Source: Paucimonas sp.
GTDB taxonomy: Bacteria; Pseudomonadota; Gammaproteobacteria; Burkholderiales; Burkholderiaceae_D
Reading direction: 5' to 3'
DNA length: 37,788 nt
NCBI GenBank assembly: GCA_028292545.1
Contig: JAQGMC010000019.1
Coordinates: forward strand, 1-37,788
In this document: positions 6,345-15,607 of the stretch, in pieces
How the letters are laid out: every line of letters starts with the position of its first letter
Numbering within the stretch: position 1 is the first letter of the stretch
Notes under the pieces: model-generated
The model's database searches: none
What the model was told of the DNA's origin: nothing
What the model saw: the letters and a program-made list of their open reading frames with translations, nothing else
Position numbers and translations under genes: made by a program

Positions 6345-8474
6345 GTGACAGACCACCTGCCTTCGACTTCGGGCTTGACCGCGACCACAGCCGGGCCTGC
6401 CGACGCGACGGCCAGCCCGCGGGCGGCCGAAGTGGAGCGTTTGTTCGGAGACGCCGGTCCCCTGGCAGAGGCGGTTCCGGGATATCGCAGCCGGGATGCG
6501 CAAACCGACATGGCTAAGGCAATTGCGAACGCGATCGACACCGCTACCACGCTGGTGGCCGAGGCCGGCACCGGTACCGGCAAGACTTTTGCCTATCTCG
6601 TGCCGGCCTTGCTGTGGGGCGGCAAGACCATCATTTCCACCGGCACCAAGAACCTGCAGGACCAGCTTTACCTGCGCGATATCCCCACCGTGCGCAAAGC
6701 CCTTAAGGCGCCGGTGTCAGTGGCGCTGCTCAAGGGGCGGGCCAATTACGTGTGCCATTTCCACCTCGAGCGCACGCTAGCCAACGGGCGCCTGGCCTCG
6801 CGCGAGGATGTCGGCTACCTGCGCGAGATTTCCCGCTTCATCAAGACCACGTCTGGCGGCGACAAGGCGGAACTGTCGCGCGTGCCCGAGAACGCGCTGG
6901 TCTGGAACCTGGTGACATCCACCCGCGACAATTGCATGGGCGCGGAATGCCAGTATTACCAGGACTGTTTCGTGATGAAGGCGCGCAAGGAAGCACAGCA
7001 GGCTGACGTGGTGGTGGTGAACCATCATCTGTTCTTCGCCGACCTGGCGCTGAAGGACACGGGCGTGGCCGAGTTGCTGCCCTCGGCCAATACGGTGATC
7101 TTCGACGAGGCCCACCAGTTGCCCAATACCGCCACATTGTTTTTTGGGGAAACGGTATCGACCTCGCACATACTCGAACTTTGCCGCGACGTGCTGGCTG
7201 AGGGCATCACCCACGCGCGCGACGCGCTGCAATGGGGCCTGGTGGTGGCGCCGGTTGAAAAGGCGGCGCGCGACCTGCGCCTGGCGTTTTCACAAGATTC
7301 GGTGCGCCTGGCCGCGCACCAGGTGGCGCCATCAAGCCCTTTCTTCCCGGCGCTGGAAAAGCTCAGGCATGAGCTTGACGGCATGGTCGCCACGCTAACT
7401 TCGCAAGCCGAACGGGCGGAAACAATCGAGCAATGCCGTGTGCGCGCCATCGATATCGCAACCAAGCTGGCCAACTGGAATCCTGCGCCGGGCGCCGATG
7501 CCGCCGGCCAGGATGGCAATAATGAAAAGGTGCAGTGGATCGAGGCCTATGCCTCCTCGCTGCAATTGCACCAGACACCGCTGTCGATTGCACCGGTCTT
7601 CAGCAAGCAGCGCGACGCGGCGCGGGCCTGGATCTTCACCTCGGCCACGCTGGCCGTGAAAAGTGATTTCAGCCACTATGCCGCGCAGATGGGTTTGTGG
7701 AATGAACCAGCGCGCTCCTGGCCCAGCCCTTTCGATTACGCCAGCCAGGCGCTGCTGTACGTGCCGCCGGACATGCCGTCGCCGACTTCGCCGCAATATA
7801 CCGATGCAGTGGTGGATGCAGCCCTGCCGGTCATCATTGCTGCCGGCGGGCGCAGCTTCCTGTTATGCACCACGTTGCGCGCAGTCAGCCGCGCTGCCGA
7901 ACGGCTGCGGGCGGAATTCGACAAGCGCAAGCTCACTTATCCCTTGCTGGTGCAAGGCGAAGCCGGTCGCACCGAATTGCTGGACCGCTTCCGCGCCGCC
8001 GGCAATGCCGTGCTGGTCGGCAGCCAGAGTTTCTGGGAAGGCGTGGATGTGCGCGGCGACGCACTGTCGGCTGTCATCATCGACAAGCTGCCTTTCGCGC
8101 CGCCTGACGACCCGGTGCTGGCGGCACGCATTGCAGCGATGGAAAACCGCGGCTTGAACGGCTTTGTGCACCACCAGTTGCCCGAAGCGATCATTACGCT
8201 GAAGCAGGGCGCAGGCCGCCTGATCCGTGACTCGAGCGACCGCGGCGTGCTGATGATTTGCGATTCGCGCCTGATTTCCAAACCCTACGGCCGCCGCATC
8301 TGGCAAAGCTTGCCGCCATTCCGGCGCACACGCGAATTGCCGACCGTGGTCGAATTTTTTGCCGGCCCAGGCGCCGGTGGCGGCGCCGATGCCGATGCCG
8401 ATGCCGATGTAGGGGCCGGTGCGGATGCCGATACCGATGCGGCGGAAAAGCCGCAGCAAGCCTCAGCCGCCTGA
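6345..8474 (+). CDS. DinG/YoaA-family ATP-dependent DNA helicase
   Basis: 709 residues from a GTG start; no ATG fits before the first conserved block. A superfamily 2, XPD-like helicase: Q-motif-like GYRSRDAQTDM, Walker A EAGTGTGKT (Lys80), STGTKNLQDQL, an iron-sulfur domain with Cys137, Cys197, Cys202 and Cys208, DEAH box VIFDEAHQLP (254-257), and in the C-terminal half SFWEGVDVRGDALS and the Q-x-x-GR-x-R block (KQGAGRLIRDSSDRG). The four Cys match the [4Fe-4S] site of DinG/YoaA enzymes, which unwind 5'-to-3' and help resolve damaged forks or R-loops. The last 30 residues are an Ala-Asp-rich tail encoded by a hexamer repeat. YoaA rather than DinG is likely from the spacing of the Cys cluster, but this is not certain. 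It stands alone on the plus strand, with a convergent gene overlapping its end by 12 bases. Confidence 0.93.
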   Translation: MTDHLPSTSGLTATTAGPADATASPRAAEVERLFGDAGPLAEAVPGYRSRDAQTDMAKAIANAIDTATTLVAEAGTGTGKTFAYLVPALLWGGKTIISTGTKNLQDQLYLRDIPTVRKALKAPVSVALLKGRANYVCHFHLERTLANGRLASREDVGYLREISRFIKTTSGGDKAELSRVPENALVWNLVTSTRDNCMGAECQYYQDCFVMKARKEAQQADVVVVNHHLFFADLALKDTGVAELLPSANTVIFDEAHQLPNTATLFFGETVSTSHILELCRDVLAEGITHARDALQWGLVVAPVEKAARDLRLAFSQDSVRLAAHQVAPSSPFFPALEKLRHELDGMVATLTSQAERAETIEQCRVRAIDIATKLANWNPAPGADAAGQDGNNEKVQWIEAYASSLQLHQTPLSIAPVFSKQRDAARAWIFTSATLAVKSDFSHYAAQMGLWNEPARSWPSPFDYASQALLYVPPDMPSPTSPQYTDAVVDAALPVIIAAGGRSFLLCTTLRAVSRAAERLRAEFDKRKLTYPLLVQGEAGRTELLDRFRAAGNAVLVGSQSFWEGVDVRGDALSAVIIDKLPFAPPDDPVLAARIAAMENRGLNGFVHHQLPEAIITLKQGAGRLIRDSSDRGVLMICDSRLISKPYGRRIWQSLPPFRRTRELPTVVEFFAGPGAGGGADADADADVGAGADADTDAAEKPQQASAA
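8385..8408 (+). repeat. Hexanucleotide repeat GCCGAT x4 in the helicase tail
   Basis: Four exact in-frame copies of GCCGAT (Ala-Asp), followed by diverged copies up to about 8440. They encode the acidic C-terminal tail of the helicase. As the unit is a multiple of three, copy-number change would lengthen or shorten the tail without a frameshift. Confidence 0.8.
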
Positions 8475-9398
8475 TTGCCTGGCGCTGGCCGGGTCGAATT
8501 CCAGTTCGGCCCGGTCCCAGTGGCCCAGGCTTGCCGCTGCGTCATAGGTAGACTGCAAGAATTGCATCACCAATTGATCCGGCGCCTGTGCTTGCCGTAG
8601 CGCTTGCCACGGCAATATGAATTCATGCAAGTCCGCATGATAGTAAGCCGGGGCCGGCACGGGCGCCGCTGCATAGCCTTCCGGTTCCGGATAGGCGTAA
8701 GAATAGAAAACCGGCTCGGGCAGGGCGGGTCCGCCCGGCCAGAAGCCGCAACTGCTGACTTCATGCGAATAGGCTTCGCGCGCCACCCAATCGGGCAAAT
8801 TCGGGACGCCGCCGGGATGGGGCGGGGCGCGCCGTCCGGAGAAGCGCGTCACCGCCAGGTCGAATCCGCCCCAGAAGAAATGCACTGGGCTGCATTTGCC
8901 GTGAAAGCCGGCGCGAAAGCGTTCCAGCATGCGTGCAGCATGCACCATCGCTTGCCAGCAACGCTGCACGGCGGAAGGATCGTAGGCAGCATGCACCCGG
9001 TCCTGGTCCAGCGGTATCGCGTCGGGAATTTCATTGGGCATTGGATGTATGCGTACCGGCACGCCCAGTTGCTCCAGCGCCTGCAGCAACTGGTGGTAGA
9101 AATCCGCGACTGGCTGCGCATGCAGCGGCAGGCAGCGCCGCCCGCCATCGGTGGTTTCAATGCGTAATTGGTGGTCGAGGAAATCGAATTCGATTTCGAA
9201 GCTGCGCATTTCATGCGGCACCAGCAGGGTGGTAAGGCCGCGCGCGGTCGGGTGCAGGGTGACATGCCAGGAATGATTGACCCACGGTGTTTGCGCCAGC
9301 TTGACCTTGCCCACGACTTGCATCATCAGGTGCAGGCTGGCATAACTGTCCTTCCAGTCCTCATAACCCAGTACAGGCAAGCAAAGCGGGGCATTCAC
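8463..9398 (-). CDS. DUF5996 family protein
   Basis: 311 residues from GTG 9398, which overlaps the stop of the upstream gene as GTGA and has GGAGGG about six bases before it; a longer open frame upstream lacks these signals. The N-terminus LPVLGYEDWKDSYASLHLMM, then VVGKVKLAQTPWVNHSWHVT and GLTTLLVPH, is the DUF5996 pattern. Later HFFWGGFDLAVTRFSGR, SHEVSSCGFWPGG and FYSYAYPEPEG also fit, with many Trp, His and aromatic residues. No function is established for the family and no catalytic motif can be named with confidence. No signal peptide or membrane segment is present, so it is probably cytoplasmic. Its 3' end overlaps the convergent helicase gene by 12 bases. Translationally coupled to the small gene before it. 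Confidence 0.85.
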   Translation of the reverse strand: MNAPLCLPVLGYEDWKDSYASLHLMMQVVGKVKLAQTPWVNHSWHVTLHPTARGLTTLLVPHEMRSFEIEFDFLDHQLRIETTDGGRRCLPLHAQPVADFYHQLLQALEQLGVPVRIHPMPNEIPDAIPLDQDRVHAAYDPSAVQRCWQAMVHAARMLERFRAGFHGKCSPVHFFWGGFDLAVTRFSGRRAPPHPGGVPNLPDWVAREAYSHEVSSCGFWPGGPALPEPVFYSYAYPEPEGYAAAPVPAPAYYHADLHEFILPWQALRQAQAPDQLVMQFLQSTYDAAASLGHWDRAELEFDPASARQSGG

Positions 9399-9637
9399 AA
9401 CAAGCCCTCCCATTGCTGGCTGCTGCCGCGTGAGTCGATCATGCTGCGCCACATCGCGCGCGCAGCTTCCGGACGCTCCAAGGCCAGCGCGATCAGGCGC
9501 GCCGAAAAATGCTCGACAGTTTCGAAGCCCCAGGCTTGCTGATAGTTGTGGCGCACGAATTCAGCGCCCAGTTCGGCCAAGTCGAGCGGCACGCCGGCCT
9601 TAAGCGCCTCCAGCATCCATAGCTCCCAGGGTTCCAT
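9395..9637 (-). CDS. Small conserved-looking protein of unknown function
   Basis: 80 residues starting MEPWELWMLEALKAG. This ATG has AAGGAG seven bases upstream and is preferred over an in-frame ATG 13 codons earlier that lacks one. The protein is acidic, helical and Trp-rich (WELW, AWGFE, QWEGLL) without a signal peptide or recognised domain. The stop codon overlaps the GTG of the DUF5996 gene, so the two are expressed together. I do not recognise the family. Between it and the oxidoreductase gene (9638-9813) nothing further is seen. Confidence 0.65.
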   Translation of the reverse strand: MEPWELWMLEALKAGVPLDLAELGAEFVRHNYQQAWGFETVEHFSARLIALALERPEAARAMWRSMIDSRGSSQQWEGLL

Positions 9638-9813
9638 TGAACACTCCTTCGCGCGCGGCGCCGTTGGCGCATTCATCCTGGCCCGCCCACTTTGCTTGGA
9701 CCGGCCAGGCGGGCGACCGTGCGGCGGACATGAGCGGCGCCAATATGGTTTGCGACGTCGCTGGCAGCTGGGAAAAACGTGGGGCCGTCACCGGCAGCGG
9801 CGGCGCCAGCCAG

Positions 9814-10791
9814 CTAGCGCGGCAGGATCACGACCTTGCCAGTCACCTTGCGCGCAGCCATGTCGTTCAAGGCTTGTGCCGTGTCGGCCAGCGCATAGCG
9901 TCCGGAAATATGCGGGCGGATTTTGCCTTCCGCCAGCCAGCCCAGCATTTGCTGCATGGCCTGGAAATTTGCCTTCGGCTCGCGCTTGGCGAACTCGCCC
10001 CAGTACACGCCCACCAGCGACGCACCCTTGAGCAAGGCCAGGTTCAGTGGCAGCCGCGGAATTTCACCGTTGGCGAAGCCGACCACCAGGTAGCGGCCGC
10101 GCCAGGCAATCGAACGGAATGCGGGTTCGGCATAACTGCCGCCGACCGGGTCGTAAATGACGTCCGGCCCGCGACCGCCGGTCGCCGCCTTGATTGCTTC
10201 GCGCAAGTCTTCGCGGCTGTAATTGATGGTGGCGTCGGCGCCATGCTGGCGGCAGACTTCCAGTTTCTCGTCAGAAGAGGCGGCGGCAATCACGCGCGCG
10301 CCCAGCGCCCGGCCGATCTCGATTGCCGCCAGCCCAACGCCGCCGGCCGCGCCCAGCACCAGCATCGTTTCACCCGCCTTCAATTGCCCGCGATCGACCA
10401 CCGCATGGTGCGAGGTGCCGTAAGTCAGCGTGATGGCAGCGGCGGTGTCGAAGTCCATGCCCGGCGGCATCGGCATCACCACCTGTTCCGAAGCCAGCGC
10501 CTGTTGCGCAAACGCGCCCTGGCCGATGAAAGCAATCACGCGGTCGCCTGGCTTGTAGCGGCTCACGCCTGCGCCGACTGCGCGCACCACGCCGGCGAAT
10601 TCGCTGCCAGGCGTGAAGGGCAGCGCCGGCTTGACCTGGTATTTGTTCTGGATGATCAGCACGTCCGGGAAGTTGACGCCGGCTGCGTGTATGTCGATTG
10701 CGACCTGACCCGGTCCCGGCACGAGGTCGGGCAAGTCTTCCACGACCAGGCTGTCTGGCGGTCCCCATTGCTTGCAAACGACGGCTTTCAT
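9814..10791 (-). CDS. Zinc-free quinone oxidoreductase (MDR superfamily, NADPH-dependent)
   Basis: 325 residues, the usual length for the NADPH:quinone oxidoreductase (QOR/zeta-crystallin) group. N-terminal GroES-like domain: GPPDSLVVEDLPD, AAGVNFPDVLIIQNKYQ, LPFTPGSEFAGVV, KPGDRVIAF. Rossmann NADP domain: LGAAGGVGLAAIEIGRALGA near 150-170, then GADATINYS and IYDPVGG. Zinc-binding Cys/His clusters of alcohol dehydrogenases are absent. It probably reduces quinones or enone-type substrates in the cytosol. AGGAGACCAG precedes the ATG directly. It is monocistronic and divergent from surE across 167 bases, which must hold both promoters. Physiological substrate not inferable. Confidence 0.9.
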   Translation of the reverse strand: MKAVVCKQWGPPDSLVVEDLPDLVPGPGQVAIDIHAAGVNFPDVLIIQNKYQVKPALPFTPGSEFAGVVRAVGAGVSRYKPGDRVIAFIGQGAFAQQALASEQVVMPMPPGMDFDTAAAITLTYGTSHHAVVDRGQLKAGETMLVLGAAGGVGLAAIEIGRALGARVIAAASSDEKLEVCRQHGADATINYSREDLREAIKAATGGRGPDVIYDPVGGSYAEPAFRSIAWRGRYLVVGFANGEIPRLPLNLALLKGASLVGVYWGEFAKREPKANFQAMQQMLGWLAEGKIRPHISGRYALADTAQALNDMAARKVTGKVVILPR

Positions 10792-10922
10792 CTGGTCTCC
10801 TGGTTGTGCGGAATAGGTTGGATTGCGCTGGCGATGGCGCTGGCACTGTCGTGCGGCTGCAGGCAGCCAAAAAAGAACGACCGTTTTGATCGGCGATTAT
10901 GCCGGATTTCACTCCTGCTCGA

Positions 10923-10952
10923 ATGAAAAGCCCGGCCGGCATCGGTTAGAAT
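10923..10952 (+). promoter_or_regulatory. Candidate sigma-70 promoter for surE giving a leaderless transcript
   Basis: A near-consensus -10 box TAGAAT (10947-10952) is preceded at 18 bases by ATGAAA (10923-10928, four of six matches to TTGACA). Transcription would begin about seven bases after the -10 box, at or next to the A of the surE ATG at 10959. No Shine-Dalgarno sequence precedes that ATG, which agrees with a leaderless mRNA. Confidence 0.5.
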
Positions 10953-10958
10953 CTTTGC

Positions 10959-11696
10959 ATGAAAATCCTGATCAGCAATGACGATGGATACCGGGCGCCC
11001 GGTATCGAAGCCCTGGCCAGCGCCCTGGCCCCGATTGCAGACATCACCGTGGTGGCGCCAGAGAGCAACCGTTCCGGCTCTTCCAATTCACTCACCCTGG
11101 ACCGGCCGTTGCGCGTATATCGTTCGCCCGGCGGCGTGTACTCCATCAATGGCACGCCTTCGGACTGCGTCCATGTGGCCCTGACCGGCTTGCTGGATGA
11201 ACGCCCGGACCTTGTCGTGTCGGGCATTAACCAGGGCCAGAACATGGGCGACGACACGCTCTATTCCGGCACCGTCGCGGCAGCCACCGAAGGTTTTTTG
11301 TTCGGCATACCGGCGATTGCATTTTCCCAGGCTGAACATGGCTGGGCCAACCTGGATGCGGCGGCCCGGGTCGCCCGCGAAGTGGTCGAACGCAGGCTCG
11401 ATGCGCTGGACAAGCCCTTCCTGCTGAACGTCAACATTCCCAGCTTGCCGTATGAGGCGCTGCGCGGCTGGAAAGCCACGCGGCTGGGCAAGCGGCACCA
11501 GTCCGAACCGGTGATCCGCAGCGCCGACCCGCATGGCAATGAAATCTTTTGGATCGGGCCGGCGGGACGGGCCAAGGATGATGGCGAGGGCACCGATTTC
11601 CGCGCTGTCGCCGAGGGTTATGTGTCGCTGACGCCGCTGCAGATTGACCTGACGCACAACACCGCCCTGGCCCAGCTGCGGAGCTTGCTTGGATGA
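10959..11696 (+). CDS. surE: 5'/3'-nucleotidase SurE
   Basis: 245 residues, typical for SurE. The N-terminal [19 protein letters not shown] contains the metal-binding Asp8-Asp9 pair; [48 protein letters not shown] and the later [15 protein letters not shown] are family hallmarks. SurE is a cytoplasmic divalent-metal-dependent phosphatase that removes phosphate from nucleoside 5'- and 3'-monophosphates and short polyphosphate. It is linked to stationary-phase survival. First gene of surE-pcm-nlpD-rpoS, overlapping pcm by ATGA at 11693-11696. An upstream promoter sits so close that the message may be leaderless. Confidence 0.97.
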   Translation: MKILISNDDGYRAPGIEALASALAPIADITVVAPESNRSGSSNSLTLDRPLRVYRSPGGVYSINGTPSDCVHVALTGLLDERPDLVVSGINQGQNMGDDTLYSGTVAAATEGFLFGIPAIAFSQAEHGWANLDAAARVAREVVERRLDALDKPFLLNVNIPSLPYEALRGWKATRLGKRHQSEPVIRSADPHGNEIFWIGPAGRAKDDGEGTDFRAVAEGYVSLTPLQIDLTHNTALAQLRSLLG

Positions 11697-12757
11697 ACAA
11701 ACCTGCCAAGCGCTTCCCGCTTACGCTGTCCGAACTTGACGACAAGAGTGCGCGCGCTGTTCGCGGCAATGCAGCCGCCAGCCGCACGCATACGCCGCAA
11801 ACCGCCAGCCGCAATGCAGCCGACAGTGCCGCGAGCCGGGTAGCGGCGGGCAGCGCCAGCAATAGCGCTGCAAGCCGCCCGGCCGGCACGCTTGGCGGCA
11901 GCAAGGCCGCCAATAATGCAGCCGCCCCCGCAGCAATCAATGCCGCCAGGGATGCGGTCACCAGTGCATCCAGGCGCGGCGCAGACCCCGCCCCGCGCGG
12001 CGGCGAAGGCAGCCAGTACGGGGCCCGGCCAGATGAGCGTGCCCGCGGCGCCAAGAGCGGCAACACCATGCAATCGAGCCCGGTGCCGCCCTTGCCGGTA
12101 GAACGCCAGTCGCCGCTGGCTTCTGAAGGCGTGCGACGCGCAATGGTGGAACGGGTTGCGCGCCAGGGCGTGCGCGATGCCAAAGTGCTGGCAGCCCTGC
12201 AAGCCGTGCCACGCCACTTGTTCGTGCAACCGGCGTTGGCCAGCCAGGCGTATATCGATGCGTCGCTTCCGATCGGCCATCACCAGACTATTTCCCAGCC
12301 GTATATCGTCGCGCGCATGATTGAAGTCATGCGCGCCAATGGCCGGGACGGTAAGCTCGACCGCGTGCTGGAAATCGGTACCGGTTGTGGCTACCAGGCA
12401 GCAGTGTTGTCGCTGGTTGCGGCGCAAGTGTATTCAATAGAACGCATCAAACCGCTGCATGAACTGGCCAAATCCAATCTCCGCCCGCTGCGCATACCCA
12501 ATATCCGCTTGCAATTCGGTGATGGTATGCTTGGCTTGCCGCAAGTCGCGCCTTTCGACGGCATCATCCTGGCGGCGGCAGGGCTGGAAGTACCGCCAGC
12601 GCTGCTTGAACAACTTGCTATCGGCGGACGGCTGGTTGCACCCGTGGGGGGACGCAACCAGGTGTTGCAGCTGATCGAACGGCGAAGCAAATTTGAGTGG
12701 TCCACAGCGACCCTGGAAGATTGCCATTTTGTACCGCTTCGCCCTGGGACAGCCTGA
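11693..12757 (+). CDS. pcm: Protein-L-isoaspartate O-methyltransferase with long N-terminal extension
   Basis: 354 residues against about 210 for classic Pcm. Residues from about 145 form the enzyme: [57 protein letters not shown] motif [16 protein letters not shown], then [13 protein letters not shown] and [20 protein letters not shown]. It methylates isoaspartyl residues in aged proteins to start their repair. Residues 1-140 are low-complexity Ala, Ser, Asn and Arg, without secondary-structure signal, and begin [15 protein letters not shown]. The start overlaps surE (ATGA), which fixes it; internal ATGs are possible but have no better support. Cytoplasmic. Confidence 0.95.
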   Translation: MNKPAKRFPLTLSELDDKSARAVRGNAAASRTHTPQTASRNAADSAASRVAAGSASNSAASRPAGTLGGSKAANNAAAPAAINAARDAVTSASRRGADPAPRGGEGSQYGARPDERARGAKSGNTMQSSPVPPLPVERQSPLASEGVRRAMVERVARQGVRDAKVLAALQAVPRHLFVQPALASQAYIDASLPIGHHQTISQPYIVARMIEVMRANGRDGKLDRVLEIGTGCGYQAAVLSLVAAQVYSIERIKPLHELAKSNLRPLRIPNIRLQFGDGMLGLPQVAPFDGIILAAAGLEVPPALLEQLAIGGRLVAPVGGRNQVLQLIERRSKFEWSTATLEDCHFVPLRPGTA

Positions 12758-12790
12758 GCGCGCATTCACCGAGCACGATACAAACAAGCA

Positions 12791-13741
12791 ATGAGAATAC
12801 GATCATCCAGCATGCTTGCTGTGGCCGCACTGTCCGCCCTGCTGGCTGCATGCAGTACATCCAAAGCGCCCGCGCCGATATTCGACCGGCCCGCAGGCTC
12901 GTCACGCCCGACTGAGGCGCAGCGGCCGCGTCCGCCTGTTCCTGCTGCCGCGGCGCCACAAGCGCCGCAAACCACGCCCACGGTCCAGCGCGGCTTCTAC
13001 ACCGTCAAGCGTGGCGATACGCTGTCGCGCATTGCCCAGGAATTCAACCAGAACTGGCGCGACCTGGTGGCTTGGAACAACCTGGCCAGTCCCAACGACA
13101 TCAAGGTCGACCAGGTATTGCGGGTACTGCCGCCAGAACCAGGCACGGCAGTGCCAAGCCCGACTCCGGCGCCAGCCGCCACCGCCACTGCCGGTACGCC
13201 TGGCGCGGTGCCGGTCAAGAATGGACCGCGTGGCGATAAGCGCCCGTATTCCGATGCGACGCTGGCGGAATTGAGCAAGGCCGAGGGCGCGCCAACCGTC
13301 GCCAGCATCAAGCCTGAAGCGGCACGGCCGGCCGAGCGGCCAGTCGAAAAACCGGCTGAGCAGGCGGCCTCAGCCGAAGACGTACTCGACTTGGTTTGGC
13401 CGGCAGAGGGCAGGGTGGTGGCGGGCTTCGATGCTGCGCGCAAGGGCATCGATATCGCCGGTAAGCTCGGTCAACCGGTGGTGGCCGCAGGTAGCGGCTC
13501 GGTACTGTATGCCGGCAGCATGCGCGGTTACGGCAACCTTGTGATCGTGAAGCACAATGCCAATCTGCTGTCGGCCTACGCGCACAACAAAACCATCCTT
13601 GTGAAGGAGGGTCAAAGTGTGAGCCGCGGGCAAAAAATTGCTGAAATGGGCAGTTCGGATACCGACTCGGTCAAGCTCCATTTCGAAATCCGGCAGCAGG
13701 GCAAGCCGGTCGACCCCACGAAATATTTGCCTAACCGCTAA
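12791..13741 (+). CDS. nlpD: NlpD-type lipoprotein: LysM plus degenerate M23 (LytM) domain
   Basis: 316 residues. Lipoprotein signal peptide with lipobox LLAAC (Cys21). LysM domain at about 73-117 (FYTVKRGDTLSRIAQEFNQN to VLRVLPPE), a Pro/Ala-rich linker, then an M23/LytM domain from about 197 to the end (LVWPAEGRVVAGFD, VVAAGSGSVLYAGSMRGYGN, KLHFEIRQQGKPVDP). The first metal His of active M23 peptidases is absent (KGIDIAG where active enzymes have an H-x-x-x-D), so this is probably a non-enzymatic activator of a cell-wall amidase, as is known for NlpD with AmiC. Located in the outer membrane facing the periplasm. Position between pcm and rpoS agrees. Its stop codon abuts the rpoS ATG, and in enterobacteria the main rpoS promoter lies inside nlpD. 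Confidence 0.95.
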   Translation: MRIRSSSMLAVAALSALLAACSTSKAPAPIFDRPAGSSRPTEAQRPRPPVPAAAAPQAPQTTPTVQRGFYTVKRGDTLSRIAQEFNQNWRDLVAWNNLASPNDIKVDQVLRVLPPEPGTAVPSPTPAPAATATAGTPGAVPVKNGPRGDKRPYSDATLAELSKAEGAPTVASIKPEAARPAERPVEKPAEQAASAEDVLDLVWPAEGRVVAGFDAARKGIDIAGKLGQPVVAAGSGSVLYAGSMRGYGNLVIVKHNANLLSAYAHNKTILVKEGQSVSRGQKIAEMGSSDTDSVKLHFEIRQQGKPVDPTKYLPNR

Positions 13742-14733
<992 letters not shown>

Positions 14734-14737
<4 letters not shown>

Positions 14738-15513
14738 CGCCGATACTGGTTTTCGACATTGAAACCATACCGGACGTCACCGGCCTGCGCACGCTTAATG
14801 GCTTGCCGGCTACGATGCCCGATGCCGAAGTCGCCGAACTGGCTTTTGCTGCCCGCCGCGAAAGAATCGGCTCCGATTTCCTGGCGCATCACCTGCACAA
14901 GATAGCGGCAATTTCCTGCGTATTCCGGGATGACGAGGGTTTCAAGGTGCGTTCGCTGGGCACGCTTGAAGATGGCGAACGAAAGCTGATCCATGATTTC
15001 TTTCGCGTCATCGACAAGTACACGCCGCAACTGGTGTCCTGGAATGGTGCCGGTTTCGATTTGCCGGTACTGCATTACCGCGCGCTGGTGCATGGCGTGT
15101 GCTGCGCGCGCTACTGGGAAATGGGCAATGAAGACCGCGACTTCAAATTCAACAACTACCTGAGCCGCTACCATACCCGCCATACCGACCTGATGGATTT
15201 GCTGGCGCTGTATAGCGGTCGCGCAAATGCGCCGCTGGACGACTTGGCCAAGCTTTGCGGTTTTCCCGGCAAGCAGGGCGTGGATGGCTCGCAAGTCTGG
15301 AATTTTTTCCAGCAGGGGCGACTTGCCGAGATCCGCGATTATTGCGAGACCGACGTCGTCAATACTTACCTGGTCTATTGCCGTTTCCGCCTGATGCGGG
15401 GCGAATTTACGCCCGAGGCCTATCGCGATGAAATCGCCCTGGTGCGCCAGTCGCTGGCGCAGGTGGATGCGCCACACTGGAAAGCCTATCTCGACGCCTG
15501 GCCCAAGGATTAA
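14734..15513 (+). CDS. Predicted 3'-5' exonuclease of the PolB-like (DnaQ-fold) family
   Basis: 259 residues from GTG 14734, overlapping the rpoS stop as GTGA. Exonuclease motif [12 protein letters not shown] (Asp-x-Glu), motif II region [19 protein letters not shown], and motif [21 protein letters not shown] with the final metal-binding Asp. The [20 protein letters not shown] block between them is typical of the stand-alone exonucleases related to the DNA polymerase B proofreading domain (PF10108-type). A two-metal exonuclease on single-stranded nucleic acid is expected, but the biological substrate of this family is not established. It follows rpoS and probably shares its transcript; a 94-base gap separates it from rlmD. 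Confidence 0.9.
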
Positions 15514-15607
15514 GCGCCCAGCCGTTGAAGCGTTTATCCTTCACCCCTTCGAGCCTTACCCCCTTTACTCCTGATCCCGCGCCCGACCGGCGCGGCACTG
15601 TTGCGTG

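Noticed and set aside
12791..13741. Active M23 endopeptidase annotation
   Set aside because: The first metal-binding His is missing; position and architecture fit the non-enzymatic NlpD activator.
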